Shown: piece by piece, positions 33,793 through 41,624 of the stretch
Layout: the number at the start of each line of letters is the position of its first letter
Numbering within the stretch: the stretch's first letter is position 1
From: CAISOG01 sp044375625
Lineage (GTDB): Bacteria; Pseudomonadota; Alphaproteobacteria; CAISOG01
Assembly: GCA_044375625.1 (NCBI GenBank)
Contig: JBILMH010000008.1
Span: 1-53,948 of the forward strand
Length of the DNA: 53,948 nucleotides
Reading direction: 5' to 3'
Notes under the pieces: generated by a model
Seen by the model: only the letters and a program-made list of their open reading frames with translations
Told to the model about the DNA's origin: nothing
Database searches by the model: none
Made by a program: the position numbers and the translations under genes

Positions 33793-35298
33793 ATGACCAC
33801 ACCCCCAACCATTCACTGGTTCCGTCAGGATTTGCGGCTGGCCGATAACCCCGCCCTGACCGCCGCCGCCGCCAGCGGCAACCCCGTGCTGGCTGTTTTT
33901 GTGTGGCAGGATAAGGGGGCTTCCCCAACCGCTTTTCGCCCAATAGGGGGCGCCAGCCGTTGGTGGCTGCATCACAGCCTGGCGGCATTATCCGCGCAGA
34001 TCGCGGCGATGGGGGGGCGGCTGTTGCTGCTGAACGGTGATGCATCACCGGCGAAGCAATTGGCGGCGTTGGCGGCAGCTGTCGGTGCCAAACAGATAAC
34101 GTTCAATCATGTTTACGATGCAGCGGGGCAGGCCGATGCGCACGAGCTGTCCAGCCTGATGCAGGCAGAGGGGGGTAAGGCCAAAGGCTTTGATGGCAAC
34201 CTGCTGTACCCACCCGGCACGGTGCGTACCGGCAACGGTGGCTTTTTTCAAGTATTTACGCCTTTTTGGCGTGCCCTGTTGGCGATGGGGACTATTCCCG
34301 CCGCGCTGCCTATCCCGCCAAACCTGCGCTGGGTGCCGCCGCCAGCAGGGGTTGCATCGGTGCAGCTTGCCGATTGGCGCCTGCTGCCCACCCGCCCCAA
34401 TTGGGCGGCCGGCTTTGATGACCAGTGGCAACCGGGGGAGGTTGGGGCGCAACAGCGGCTGGCCAGCTTTATCCATAGCGCTCTGGCCAACTATGACCAT
34501 CGCCGCGATGTGCCAGGCGATGTGACCACCAGCCGCCTGTCGCCCCACCTGCACTGGGGGGAAATCAGCCCGCGGCAGCTGTATCACAGCCTGCAAGAGC
34601 TGTTGCATGCACAGGATGTATCAGGGGGTGGAAGCTGGCAAAAACCGATTGATAAGTTCTTAAGCGAGGTTGGCTGGCGGGAATTTTCCTATCAATTGCT
34701 GGTCATCAATCCCGATTTGGCCAGCCGCCCGTTGCGCCCTGCCTTTGCCAACTTCCCGTGGCAGGAGGATTCCACCCTGTTGCAGGCTTGGCAGCGGGGA
34801 CAGACCGGCTATCCCATTGTCGATGCGGGAATGCGCGAATTGTGGACGACGGGGTGGCAACACAATCGGGTGCGAATGATTACCGCCTCCTTTCTGGTCA
34901 AACACCTGCTGCAACCATGGCAACGGGGGGAGGCTTGGTTTTGGGATACCCTGGTCGATGCCGATGCTGCCAGCAATCCAGCCAGTTGGCAATGGGTGGC
35001 GGGCTGTGGCGCCGATGCCGCGCCCTATTTCCGCATATTTAATCCAATGTTGCAGGGCAGCCAGTTTGATCCCGATGGCCTGTATGTACGCCGATGGGTG
35101 CCCGAATTGGCGCGTCTGCCCAACGCCTATCTTCACCAACCTTGGACAGCGCCGAGCAAGATTTTGGATGCCATTGGCCTAAAGTTGGGTCAGGATTATC
35201 CACATCCGATTGTGGATCACTCTCAGGCACGCGGGCGCGCCCTTAGCGCTTTTGCCAGCATCAGCGGCACCCCCCAACCCCTGCCCGAAAGGTTTTAG
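33793..35298 (+). CDS. phrB: Deoxyribodipyrimidine photolyase (class I)
   Basis: 501 residues. It splits UV-made cyclobutane pyrimidine dimers using light and FADH-. The N-terminal antenna domain begins PTIHWFRQDLRLADNPAL. The FAD/DNA-binding half has TSRLSPHLHWGEISPRQLYH, GWREFSYQLL, and the signature block DAGMRELWTTGWQHNRVRMI, ASFLVKHLL, WFWDTLVDADAASNPASWQW and YFRIFNP, all as in class I CPD photolyases. ATG 33793 is preferred over ATG 33784 because AAGTGGA then sits about 9 bases upstream. The leader derives from the MITE-like element, so its expression may be set by that insertion. The gene is separate from a known SOS operon, though uvrB lies 2.4 kb downstream. Confidence 0.93.
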   Translation: MTTPPTIHWFRQDLRLADNPALTAAAASGNPVLAVFVWQDKGASPTAFRPIGGASRWWLHHSLAALSAQIAAMGGRLLLLNGDASPAKQLAALAAAVGAKQITFNHVYDAAGQADAHELSSLMQAEGGKAKGFDGNLLYPPGTVRTGNGGFFQVFTPFWRALLAMGTIPAALPIPPNLRWVPPPAGVASVQLADWRLLPTRPNWAAGFDDQWQPGEVGAQQRLASFIHSALANYDHRRDVPGDVTTSRLSPHLHWGEISPRQLYHSLQELLHAQDVSGGGSWQKPIDKFLSEVGWREFSYQLLVINPDLASRPLRPAFANFPWQEDSTLLQAWQRGQTGYPIVDAGMRELWTTGWQHNRVRMITASFLVKHLLQPWQRGEAWFWDTLVDADAASNPASWQWVAGCGADAAPYFRIFNPMLQGSQFDPDGLYVRRWVPELARLPNAYLHQPWTAPSKILDAIGLKLGQDYPHPIVDHSQARGRALSAFASISGTPQPLPERF

Positions 35299-35347
35299 GG
35301 GGATTAGGGCATCATCTTGTCCAACCGGAGGCAGTGTAAAAATGGAT

Positions 35348-36460
35348 CTAAAGAATATTTTGCTCAATTGTTTCAAACAGATTTTTAACCTGACTTAGCG
35401 AAGCCTTGTGGGGATTGCCACGCAGACAAAAATCTTGCCAAATTTGCAAAAAAATAATGACCTGCCCAAGGGTTGAGGACATATCAAAAAAATGCTTTTG
35501 GCAATCTCCTAGAAAATTTACAAAAGGCTGAGCATTTTTCTTGTGAATAAACAGCTCATCATAAGAATGCTTGCTCTCTTGTAGAATAGGGAGAAAAGAG
35601 CTGATATTGTCTGATAAATAGCTGTGAATCATATCACGGCTGGCTTTTAACATTGGGGTTAAAAATCCCAATTGATGTGGCAACTGGTCAAGCCAACTTA
35701 GAAGTTGTTTGCTTTTGTCATTGTATTTAATATAAAGAAATTCATAGTAAATAAGGGCTTTCCAGGCATACAAAACTTCAGGTATTTTTTCTTTTGGAAC
35801 ACCAAGAGCCTGCATCATCTTTTCAATTTCGGGGTTATCACGAGATTCCCATAGCATGTCTGTTAAGTTATTGATTTGATCTTTTGTGGGTTCTTGGCCA
35901 GGATAAGCAAACAAAATTAATGGGCGAAACTTTCCCATTACGAATTTGCGTATTTCCAGCCAGGCATCTTTGGAAACAGAGAAGTAATCATCATCAACTT
36001 CTATACCTTCTTGTCGGAATTTCTCTTTTAATAAAAAGGGATCTAGCGACGGTAATTTTTCAATGATCTTCAGACGTTTTTGATCGCTGGCCACTTCTTC
36101 GGCGCTGAATTGATTGCCTGATGATCGCAGACTATGAATCACTGTATAAAATTTGGAATCGCTGAAATTGATAGTCTGACCACCGCGAATAAGATCATCT
36201 TCAAATGGCAGGTACAATTTGGTTTCAAAACAGCCAGAAACTTTGCGCCTGTAAGCCAGCTTATCTTTGTTGACAAATGGTATTTTTATATAAACTGCAC
36301 GGTTCAGTGTCATATTCTTAAACAAAAAAACAGATGCAGGAGAGATTATAAAGTTTTGTTTGTTTTTTAATACAATTTTATTGGTTAAGTCTCGGCAGTT
36401 AAAAATATGGGATGAACCATTTTGAAAAATGGAGGTGAAAGGCGAAACTAGGTTATCCAT
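35348..36460 (-). CDS. Unknown protein, second of a tandem paralogue pair
   Basis: 370 residues, not recognised. It has no signal peptide or clear membrane helix, so it is probably cytosolic. It is a full-length paralogue of the 36479-37564 product: both share NGSSHIFNCRDL near the N-terminus, TLNRAV, FETK.YLPFE, GGQT.NFS, LPSLDPFLLKEKFRQ, WxEIRKFVM.KFRP, VLYAWK..IYYEF and AYDELFIHK.NA.PFV. The C-terminal half looks helical. The gene is AT-rich compared with the photolyase and uvrB genes on either side. It follows its paralogue after 18 bases on the same strand, so the two are almost certainly co-transcribed from the divergent uvrB promoter region. Function unknown. Confidence 0.75.
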   Translation of the reverse strand: MDNLVSPFTSIFQNGSSHIFNCRDLTNKIVLKNKQNFIISPASVFLFKNMTLNRAVYIKIPFVNKDKLAYRRKVSGCFETKLYLPFEDDLIRGGQTINFSDSKFYTVIHSLRSSGNQFSAEEVASDQKRLKIIEKLPSLDPFLLKEKFRQEGIEVDDDYFSVSKDAWLEIRKFVMGKFRPLILFAYPGQEPTKDQINNLTDMLWESRDNPEIEKMMQALGVPKEKIPEVLYAWKALIYYEFLYIKYNDKSKQLLSWLDQLPHQLGFLTPMLKASRDMIHSYLSDNISSFLPILQESKHSYDELFIHKKNAQPFVNFLGDCQKHFFDMSSTLGQVIIFLQIWQDFCLRGNPHKASLSQVKNLFETIEQNIL

Positions 36461-36478
36461 ATTAATCTGTTTCCTATT

Positions 36479-37564
36479 CTAAAAAATATTTCCATTAAGA
36501 TTTTCAAAAAATTTATTGACTTGATAAACATTAGACTTATATGGATTTGTTCTTAGATTAAAATCGTTCCATATCTGAATTATAATCATAAGCTGGCCAA
36601 CTGTTGTTGATAAAGCGTAGAACTGATTGCTGCATTGGCTAATAAAAGAAACAAAAGGTTTGGCATTTCTTTTGTGAATAAAAAGCTCATCATAGGCATT
36701 TTTATGCTCTAGTAATATCGGCATCATTGCAGAAATATTGTTTGCAAGCTTTGTGCGAATTCCATTTCTGCATTCTTTCATCGTTGGTGTGATTCCGCCG
36801 AGTTGCGTTCCTATTTGATCTATCCATTTTAAAAAATAATTTATTTTTTGTTTGTTTTTTGTGTAAACAAATTCGTAGTAAATAACACCTTTCCATGCGT
36901 ATAAGACATCTTCGATCTTTTCTGGCGGTATGCTAAGAACTCCCATCATTTTTTGAACATCTGGATCATCTTTTGCTTCCCATAAGGTTTCTGTAAGCTT
37001 GGCAACGTGCATTTCACTTGGTGAAGAATTGGGATAGGCAAAACCAATCATCGGGCGGAATTTATTCATGACAAATTTTCTAATTTCTTGCCAGGCTTCT
37101 TCTGTTAGAGTGAAATATCGTTCATCGACGTCCAATTCAGCTTGCCGAAATTTTTCTTTTAATAAAAAAGGATCCAGAGACGGTAGGCTTTCTAGCAAAT
37201 GCAAAACCAACTGATCCCGTTCCATATCCTCTTGGTCGATGGTTTGATTGGAAGGTCTTAGCGAGCGAATAACCTCTTGAAAATTGGGCGCGCTGAAATT
37301 AACAGTCTGCCCCCCTTTTTCCAGTCCATTTTCAAAAGGCAGATAGATTTTGGTTTCAAATCTCCCCATTCCCTCACGGCTAGCAGCGGATTGTCGCACC
37401 TCAAGCGGTAATTTCAGAAAAACGGCACGGTTAAGCGTTGGAGTCTTAAACAGCAGTTTATTGTCGCCATCCATAGCAATCTTATGGCTCAGATCCCGAC
37501 AATTAAAAATATGCGACGATCCATTGCGAAAAAGATTGGCAAACTGAACTACCGATGCGTCCAT
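36479..37564 (-). CDS. Unknown protein, first of a tandem paralogue pair
   Basis: 361 residues, not recognised. Soluble, with no signal peptide. N-terminal part (about 1-120) carries NGSSHIFNCRDLSHKI, TLNRAVFLKLPLE, GRFETKIYLPFE and GGQTVNFSAPNF, which look like beta-rich segments. The middle has the near-invariant SLPSLDPFLLKEKFRQ (also in the paralogue) and EIRKFVMNKFRPMIGFAYP, and the C-terminal half is helical (VLYAWKGVIYYEFVY, AYDELFIHKRNAKPFVSFI). Very AT-rich at its 3' end. Its start faces uvrB across 99 bases. The conserved blocks between the two copies show that both are under selection after an older duplication. Function unknown. Confidence 0.75.
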   Translation of the reverse strand: MDASVVQFANLFRNGSSHIFNCRDLSHKIAMDGDNKLLFKTPTLNRAVFLKLPLEVRQSAASREGMGRFETKIYLPFENGLEKGGQTVNFSAPNFQEVIRSLRPSNQTIDQEDMERDQLVLHLLESLPSLDPFLLKEKFRQAELDVDERYFTLTEEAWQEIRKFVMNKFRPMIGFAYPNSSPSEMHVAKLTETLWEAKDDPDVQKMMGVLSIPPEKIEDVLYAWKGVIYYEFVYTKNKQKINYFLKWIDQIGTQLGGITPTMKECRNGIRTKLANNISAMMPILLEHKNAYDELFIHKRNAKPFVSFISQCSNQFYALSTTVGQLMIIIQIWNDFNLRTNPYKSNVYQVNKFFENLNGNIF

Positions 37565-37663
37565 CGTTTTCTCTCTTTAACCTTCGGTCAAAATGCGTTT
37601 TCTGTTAAGGTTACAGAAGTCATACCACACCTTCAACACCCACCTTTAGATGTTACCTTATCC

Positions 37664-39682
37664 ATGATTAAAAGAGAATTAAGTGCGGTACATACCCCGA
37701 TATTCAGGTTAAAAGCCGATTGGCCGCCGGCGGGGGATCAGCCCGCTGCAATCGCATCCTTGCTCGACGGATTGGCGCAGCATGAGCGCGACCAGGTGCT
37801 GTTAGGCGTGACCGGTAGTGGTAAGACTTTTACCATTGCCAACGTCATCACCGCCTTGTCCCGCCCCACCCTGGTGTTGGCGCCCAACAAAATCTTGGCC
37901 GCGCAGCTGTATGGCGAATTTAAGGCCTTTTTTCCCGAAAACGCGGTCGAATATTTTGTCTCCTACTACGATTATTACCAGCCCGAAGCCTATGTGCCGC
38001 GCACCGACACCTATATTGAGAAGGAATCGTCGATTAACGAACAGATTGACCGCATGCGCCACAGCGCCACCCGTTCGCTGTTGGAACGGCGTGACGTCAT
38101 CATCGTTGCCAGCGTCTCCTGCATCTACGGTTTAGGTTCGCCCGAGGCCTATGAGCGGATGTCGCTGCCTCTGAAGGTTGGCGCTGAACTGGGGCGCAAC
38201 ACCCTGCTGGCCAAGTTGGTGGAGATGCAGTATCAGCGCAACGATCTGTACCTGACCCGCACCCAATTTCGGGTGCGCGGCGATGTGATTGAGGTTTTTC
38301 CCGCCCATGCGGAGGATCGCGCCTGGCGTATCGGGCTGTTTGGCGATGAGATTGAGACGATTAAGGAGTTTGACCCGCTGACCGGCACCGTCACCGCCAA
38401 TTTGCGTGAAGTGCGCCTGTTTGCCGGCAGCCACTATGTCACCCCCCGCCCCACCATTGAACAGGCGATTAAGGCGATTCGGGTGGAGCTGAAAGAAACC
38501 ATTGCCGACTTCACCGCCGCCAACAAATTGGTGGAGGCGCAACGGATTGAGCAGCGGGTAACCTTTGACCTGGAAATGATGGCCGCCACCGGCACCTGCA
38601 ACGGCATCGAAAACTATTCGCGCTATCTCAGCGGGCGGCAGCCTGGCGAACCGCCCCCCACCCTGTTTGAGTATCTGCCCCCCGATAGCCTGTTGGTGGT
38701 GGACGAAAGCCACGTCACCGTGCCGCAGCTGGGGGCGATGTATAAGGGCGACAGGGCGCGTAAGGAGACCTTAAGCGGCTATGGATTCCGCCTGCCCAGC
38801 TGCAAGGACAACCGCCCGCTGATGTTCGATGAGTGGAACAACCTGCGCCCCCCCACCATTTGCGTTAGCGCTACGCCAGGAACCTGGGAGTTGGCGCAAA
38901 CGGGGGGAGCCTTTATCGAACAGCTGGTGCGCCCTACCGGCCTGATCGACCCACCCTGCATCATCAAACCGACCGCCAACCAGATCGATGATTTGATGAC
39001 GGAGTGCCAGGCGACGATTGCCGCAGGTTTTCGCGTGCTGGTCACCACCCTGACCAAAAAAATGGCGGAGGATTTGACCACCTATCTGTTCGATCATGGG
39101 CTGAAAGTTCGCTATTTGCACTCCGACATCGAAACGTTGGAGCGGATTGCGATTATCCGCGACCTACGGCTGGGCAAATTTGACGTGCTGGTCGGCATCA
39201 ACCTGCTGCGGGAGGGGTTGGACATCCCCGAATGCGGCCTGGTGGCGATTTTGGATGCGGATAAGGAGGGGTTTTTGCGATCCGAAACCTCGCTGATTCA
39301 AACCATTGGCCGCGCCGCCCGCAATGCTGAGGGGCGGGTGCTGCTGTACGCCGATCGCACCACCCGTTCGATGGCCGCCGCCCTGGGCGAAACCAGCCGC
39401 CGCCGCGACAAACAGATTGCCTACAACACCGCCCACGGCATTACCCCGCGCACGGTGCATAAGGATGTTGCCGACCTGCTGGCCGCCGTTTATGGCGACA
39501 GCGCCAAGGCTGGTGATAAAGGCGGGGATGATGTGCCGCAGCTTAGCGGGAATGAGCTTAAGGCACAGATCACCGCCGCCCAGGCCAACATGCTGCGCGC
39601 CGCCGCCGACCTGGAATTCGAACAGGCCGCCAAATGGCGCGATGAGCTGAAACGGCTGGAGGGGTTGCTGCTGGTGGTTTAG
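37664..39682 (+). CDS. uvrB: Excinuclease ABC subunit B
   Basis: 672 residues. UvrB verifies DNA damage and recruits UvrC in nucleotide excision repair. Walker A is GVTGSGKTFT, followed by LVLAPNKILAAQLYGEF, the beta-hairpin tip YYDYYQPEAYVPRTDTYIEK, Walker B SLLVVDESHVTVPQ, and motif VI LIQTIGRAARN. The C-terminal UVR (UvrC-binding) domain ends LEFEQAAKWRDELKRLEG. ATG 37664 gives the normal length; the open frame continues upstream to 37484 but that would overlap the divergent unknown gene. The last 75 bases around its stop are repeated at 41091-41165, on the far side of proS. No clear GTTC-N7-GTTC SOS box is seen upstream. Confidence 0.95.
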   Translation: MIKRELSAVHTPIFRLKADWPPAGDQPAAIASLLDGLAQHERDQVLLGVTGSGKTFTIANVITALSRPTLVLAPNKILAAQLYGEFKAFFPENAVEYFVSYYDYYQPEAYVPRTDTYIEKESSINEQIDRMRHSATRSLLERRDVIIVASVSCIYGLGSPEAYERMSLPLKVGAELGRNTLLAKLVEMQYQRNDLYLTRTQFRVRGDVIEVFPAHAEDRAWRIGLFGDEIETIKEFDPLTGTVTANLREVRLFAGSHYVTPRPTIEQAIKAIRVELKETIADFTAANKLVEAQRIEQRVTFDLEMMAATGTCNGIENYSRYLSGRQPGEPPPTLFEYLPPDSLLVVDESHVTVPQLGAMYKGDRARKETLSGYGFRLPSCKDNRPLMFDEWNNLRPPTICVSATPGTWELAQTGGAFIEQLVRPTGLIDPPCIIKPTANQIDDLMTECQATIAAGFRVLVTTLTKKMAEDLTTYLFDHGLKVRYLHSDIETLERIAIIRDLRLGKFDVLVGINLLREGLDIPECGLVAILDADKEGFLRSETSLIQTIGRAARNAEGRVLLYADRTTRSMAAALGETSRRRDKQIAYNTAHGITPRTVHKDVADLLAAVYGDSAKAGDKGGDDVPQLSGNELKAQITAAQANMLRAAADLEFEQAAKWRDELKRLEGLLLVV

Positions 39683-39685
39683 GGG
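39611..39685 (+). repeat. Direct repeat, copy 1 (3' end of uvrB)
   Basis: 75 bases covering the last 24 codons of uvrB (LEFEQ...), its TAG stop and GGG. It matches 41091-41165 with a single difference (C at 39619, T at 41099). The pair brackets the AT-rich proS segment. Confidence 0.95.
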
Positions 39686-39803
39686 TGGTAGAAGTGTAAA
39701 CTTGCATGGGCAAAACATTTCGAAGATTTAGCCACTCCGACGGGAGGCTGTAAATCCGTATGAATCTGTTTCCAAAAAATTGTTTTTTCGAGGGAAAATT
39801 AAT

Positions 39804-41075
39804 ATGCGTCTAAGTAAGCTGTTTACGCAAACCAGTCGTGAGGCAAGTCGTAGCGATATAAGTCGCAATGCTCAATTTTTAACTCGAGCGGGCTACATAG
39901 ACAAATTGATGGCTGGTGTTTACTCATATTTGCCACTTGGCTTGCGGGTATTAAACAAGATAGAAGCTATTATTCGTGAAGAGATGGATGCTGTAGGCGG
40001 CCAAGAGATCTTGATGCCATCATTGCAGCCTAAAGAAATTTGGGAACAAACTGATCGTTGGCAAAAGCTAGATGTTCTTTTTCGCTTCAAAGGTCATGGA
40101 GATAGAGACTTAACGCTGGGGCCCACCCATGAAGAGGTTGTAACACCGTTAGTAACGAGCTTTGTGCAATCGTATCGCGATCTTCCTAAGGCTGTTTACC
40201 AAATACAAACAAAATTTCGCAATGAAGCTCGTGCAAAATCAGGATTGCTGCGTGGGCGTGAATTTCGAATGAAAGATATGTATTCATTTCATGCCACCTC
40301 ACAAGATCTTGATGAATTTTATGACCGTGTAATCATAGCGTACAAAAAAATCTTTAGTCGTTGTGGTCTTGGCGATCAAACCCTTCTTACTTATGCTTCT
40401 GGTGGAGCTTTTTGTGATTTTTCTCATGAATTCCAGACAATTACACCTTATGGTGAGGATACGATATTTTGTTTGCCTCAAACAGATGTTGCCGTTAATA
40501 GAGAAATTATTAATGAAAAATCATTAATAAAAGACATTTTCAATCAAAAATCTATTGATGATCTTGAAGAGGTTAAGGCAATTGAAGTTGGGAACATATT
40601 TAAACTGGGAACCAGATTTACAGATGCATTTTCTAAAACTTATGCAGATACATTTGGTATCAATCAAAAAATTCATATGGGTTGTTACGGTATCGGATCA
40701 AGTCGTCTAATGGGGACAGTTGCAGAGTGTTTGAGTGATGATAGGGGACTTGTATGGCCTGAAGAGATAAGCCCTTTTGATTTTCATCTTGTTGCGTTGA
40801 CTGGTAGCGAAGAGGAAAGAAAAGCTGCGGACGATGTATATTACCTAATAAAAAACACTGGAATGTCTGTGCTTTACGACGACAGACATCTTAAGGCGGG
40901 TGAAAAGTTAGCCGATTGTGATTTGATAGGCATTTCCAACAGAATAATAGTTAGTAGTAAAACTTTGTTAGACGAATCCATAGAGATTAAAAAAAGATCT
41001 GAAAAAAAATCAGACTTTATCAAAATTTTGGATGTTTCAACTATATGCAAAAAACCAGACAAAGTGTCGGCTTAA
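39804..41075 (+). CDS. proS: Proline-tRNA ligase, short form
   Basis: 423 residues, without the editing insertion domain, as in the short alphaproteobacterial type. Class II motifs are visible: motif 1 around MAGVYSYLPLGLRVLNKIEAIIREEM, LGPTHEEV, motif 2 KFRNEARAKSGLLRGREFRMKDMYSFH, and motif 3 MGCYGIGSSRLMG. The anticodon-binding domain (SPFDFHLVALTGS...LKAGEKLADCDLIGI) closes it. ATG 39804 has GAGGGA 8 bases upstream. The gene is strikingly AT-rich and uses different codons from uvrB, and it sits between two copies of the uvrB 3' end, all of which suggests horizontal arrival. With no other proS in view it may have replaced the native gene, but that cannot be seen here. Confidence 0.92.
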   Translation: MRLSKLFTQTSREASRSDISRNAQFLTRAGYIDKLMAGVYSYLPLGLRVLNKIEAIIREEMDAVGGQEILMPSLQPKEIWEQTDRWQKLDVLFRFKGHGDRDLTLGPTHEEVVTPLVTSFVQSYRDLPKAVYQIQTKFRNEARAKSGLLRGREFRMKDMYSFHATSQDLDEFYDRVIIAYKKIFSRCGLGDQTLLTYASGGAFCDFSHEFQTITPYGEDTIFCLPQTDVAVNREIINEKSLIKDIFNQKSIDDLEEVKAIEVGNIFKLGTRFTDAFSKTYADTFGINQKIHMGCYGIGSSRLMGTVAECLSDDRGLVWPEEISPFDFHLVALTGSEEERKAADDVYYLIKNTGMSVLYDDRHLKAGEKLADCDLIGISNRIIVSSKTLLDESIEIKKRSEKKSDFIKILDVSTICKKPDKVSA

Positions 41076-41090
41076 TTTAAATCCATGCTT

Positions 41091-41165
41091 CTGGAATTTG
41101 AACAGGCCGCCAAATGGCGCGATGAGCTGAAACGGCTGGAGGGGTTGCTGCTGGTGGTTTAGGGG
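41091..41165 (+). repeat. Direct repeat, copy 2 (duplicated 3' end of uvrB)
   Basis: Same 75 bases as 39611-39685 with one mismatch; it still encodes LEFEQAAKWRDELKRLEG... and a stop in one frame, but has no start. It begins 15 bases after the proS stop and ends 26 bases before the tRNA-Arg gene. Best read as the displaced original or the duplicated end left by integration of the proS segment. Confidence 0.95.
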
Positions 41166-41191
41166 GGGGGCGGCTTCTGCCCGCAAAAAAC

Positions 41192-41267
41192 TGGTGCGCC
41201 CTGGTGGATTTGAACCACCGACCAACAGCTTAGAAGGCTGCTGCTCTATCCACTGAGCTAAGGGCGC
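41192..41267 (-). tRNA. tRNA-Arg (anticodon TCT)
   Basis: 76 bases with encoded CCA. Acceptor GCGCCCT pairs with AGGGCGC, then A and CCA. D arm AGCTC-AGTGGATA-GAGCA, anticodon loop CTTCTAA (TCT, reads AGA), T arm GGTGG-TTCAAAT-CCACC. Standard cloverleaf on the minus strand. It lies directly after the uvrB-proS insertion region. Confidence 0.95.
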
Positions 41268-41395
41268 GTTGGAACAGTTTACCGCAGCTTTACCAAAAAA
41301 TCATTGCGATTTTTGCGGTGGTTGCCCGGTATTTTGGAAGGGGGGATGTAACAAGGCAGAACCAAGAGAAAACCGTGTCATTCCTGTCTCTCTGT

Positions 41396-41485
41396 CGTCA
41401 TCCTCGCGCACGCGGGGATCCATACACTGGGACGGCCAGGTTACGCGGCTACGGTTGGTGGATTTCCGCCTTCGCGGAAATGACG
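41396..41485. repeat. Palindromic dispersed-repeat element (90 bp)
   Basis: The ends are inverted: CGTCATCCTCGCGCACGCGG on the left and CGTCATTTCCGCGAAGGCGG on the other strand at the right. This matches the common proteobacterial intergenic type built on GTCATTCCCGCGAAAGCGGGAAT. No coding content. It lies in the 357-base gap between tRNA-Arg and ileS. Confidence 0.6.
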
Positions 41486-41523
41486 ACCTTTTTTATTCTG
41501 CTCCGCCATTCCCGTCCCTCAGT

Positions 41524-41616
41524 GTCATCCTACCCTTTATGGGTAGGATCTCTAATCAGAAACCACCTTACAGGTGCGAACCGCCCATAGATTCTCCCCA
41601 CAAGGGGGAGAATGAC
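41524..41616. repeat. Second palindromic repeat ending in a strong hairpin behind ileS
   Basis: Left end GTCATCCTACCCTTTATGGG, itself able to form a CCTACCC-GGGTAGG hairpin; right end on the other strand GTCATTCTCCCCCTTGTGGG, forming ATTCTCCCC-loop-GGGGAGAAT (41591-41613). The hairpin sits just past the ileS stop (41625, minus strand). It lacks a U-run, so it may block or stabilise the 3' end rather than terminate alone. Confidence 0.5.
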
Positions 41617-41624
41617 CAAGGAGC

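Noticed and set aside
37484..37663. 60-residue N-terminal extension of UvrB
   Set aside because: It would overlap the divergent unknown gene and shows no likeness to UvrB, which normally starts shortly before the F.L....P.GDQP motif; ATG 37664 fits.
37565..37663. SOS (LexA) box in front of uvrB
   Set aside because: No GTTC-N7-GTTC is present; a loose AACCTT...AAGGTT inverted repeat is too weak to call.
39715..39770. Possible tRNA-Tyr remnant upstream of proS (GGCTGTAAATCC)
   Set aside because: Only the loop resembles tRNA-Tyr; the stem has about three of five pairs and no acceptor or T arm can be found.
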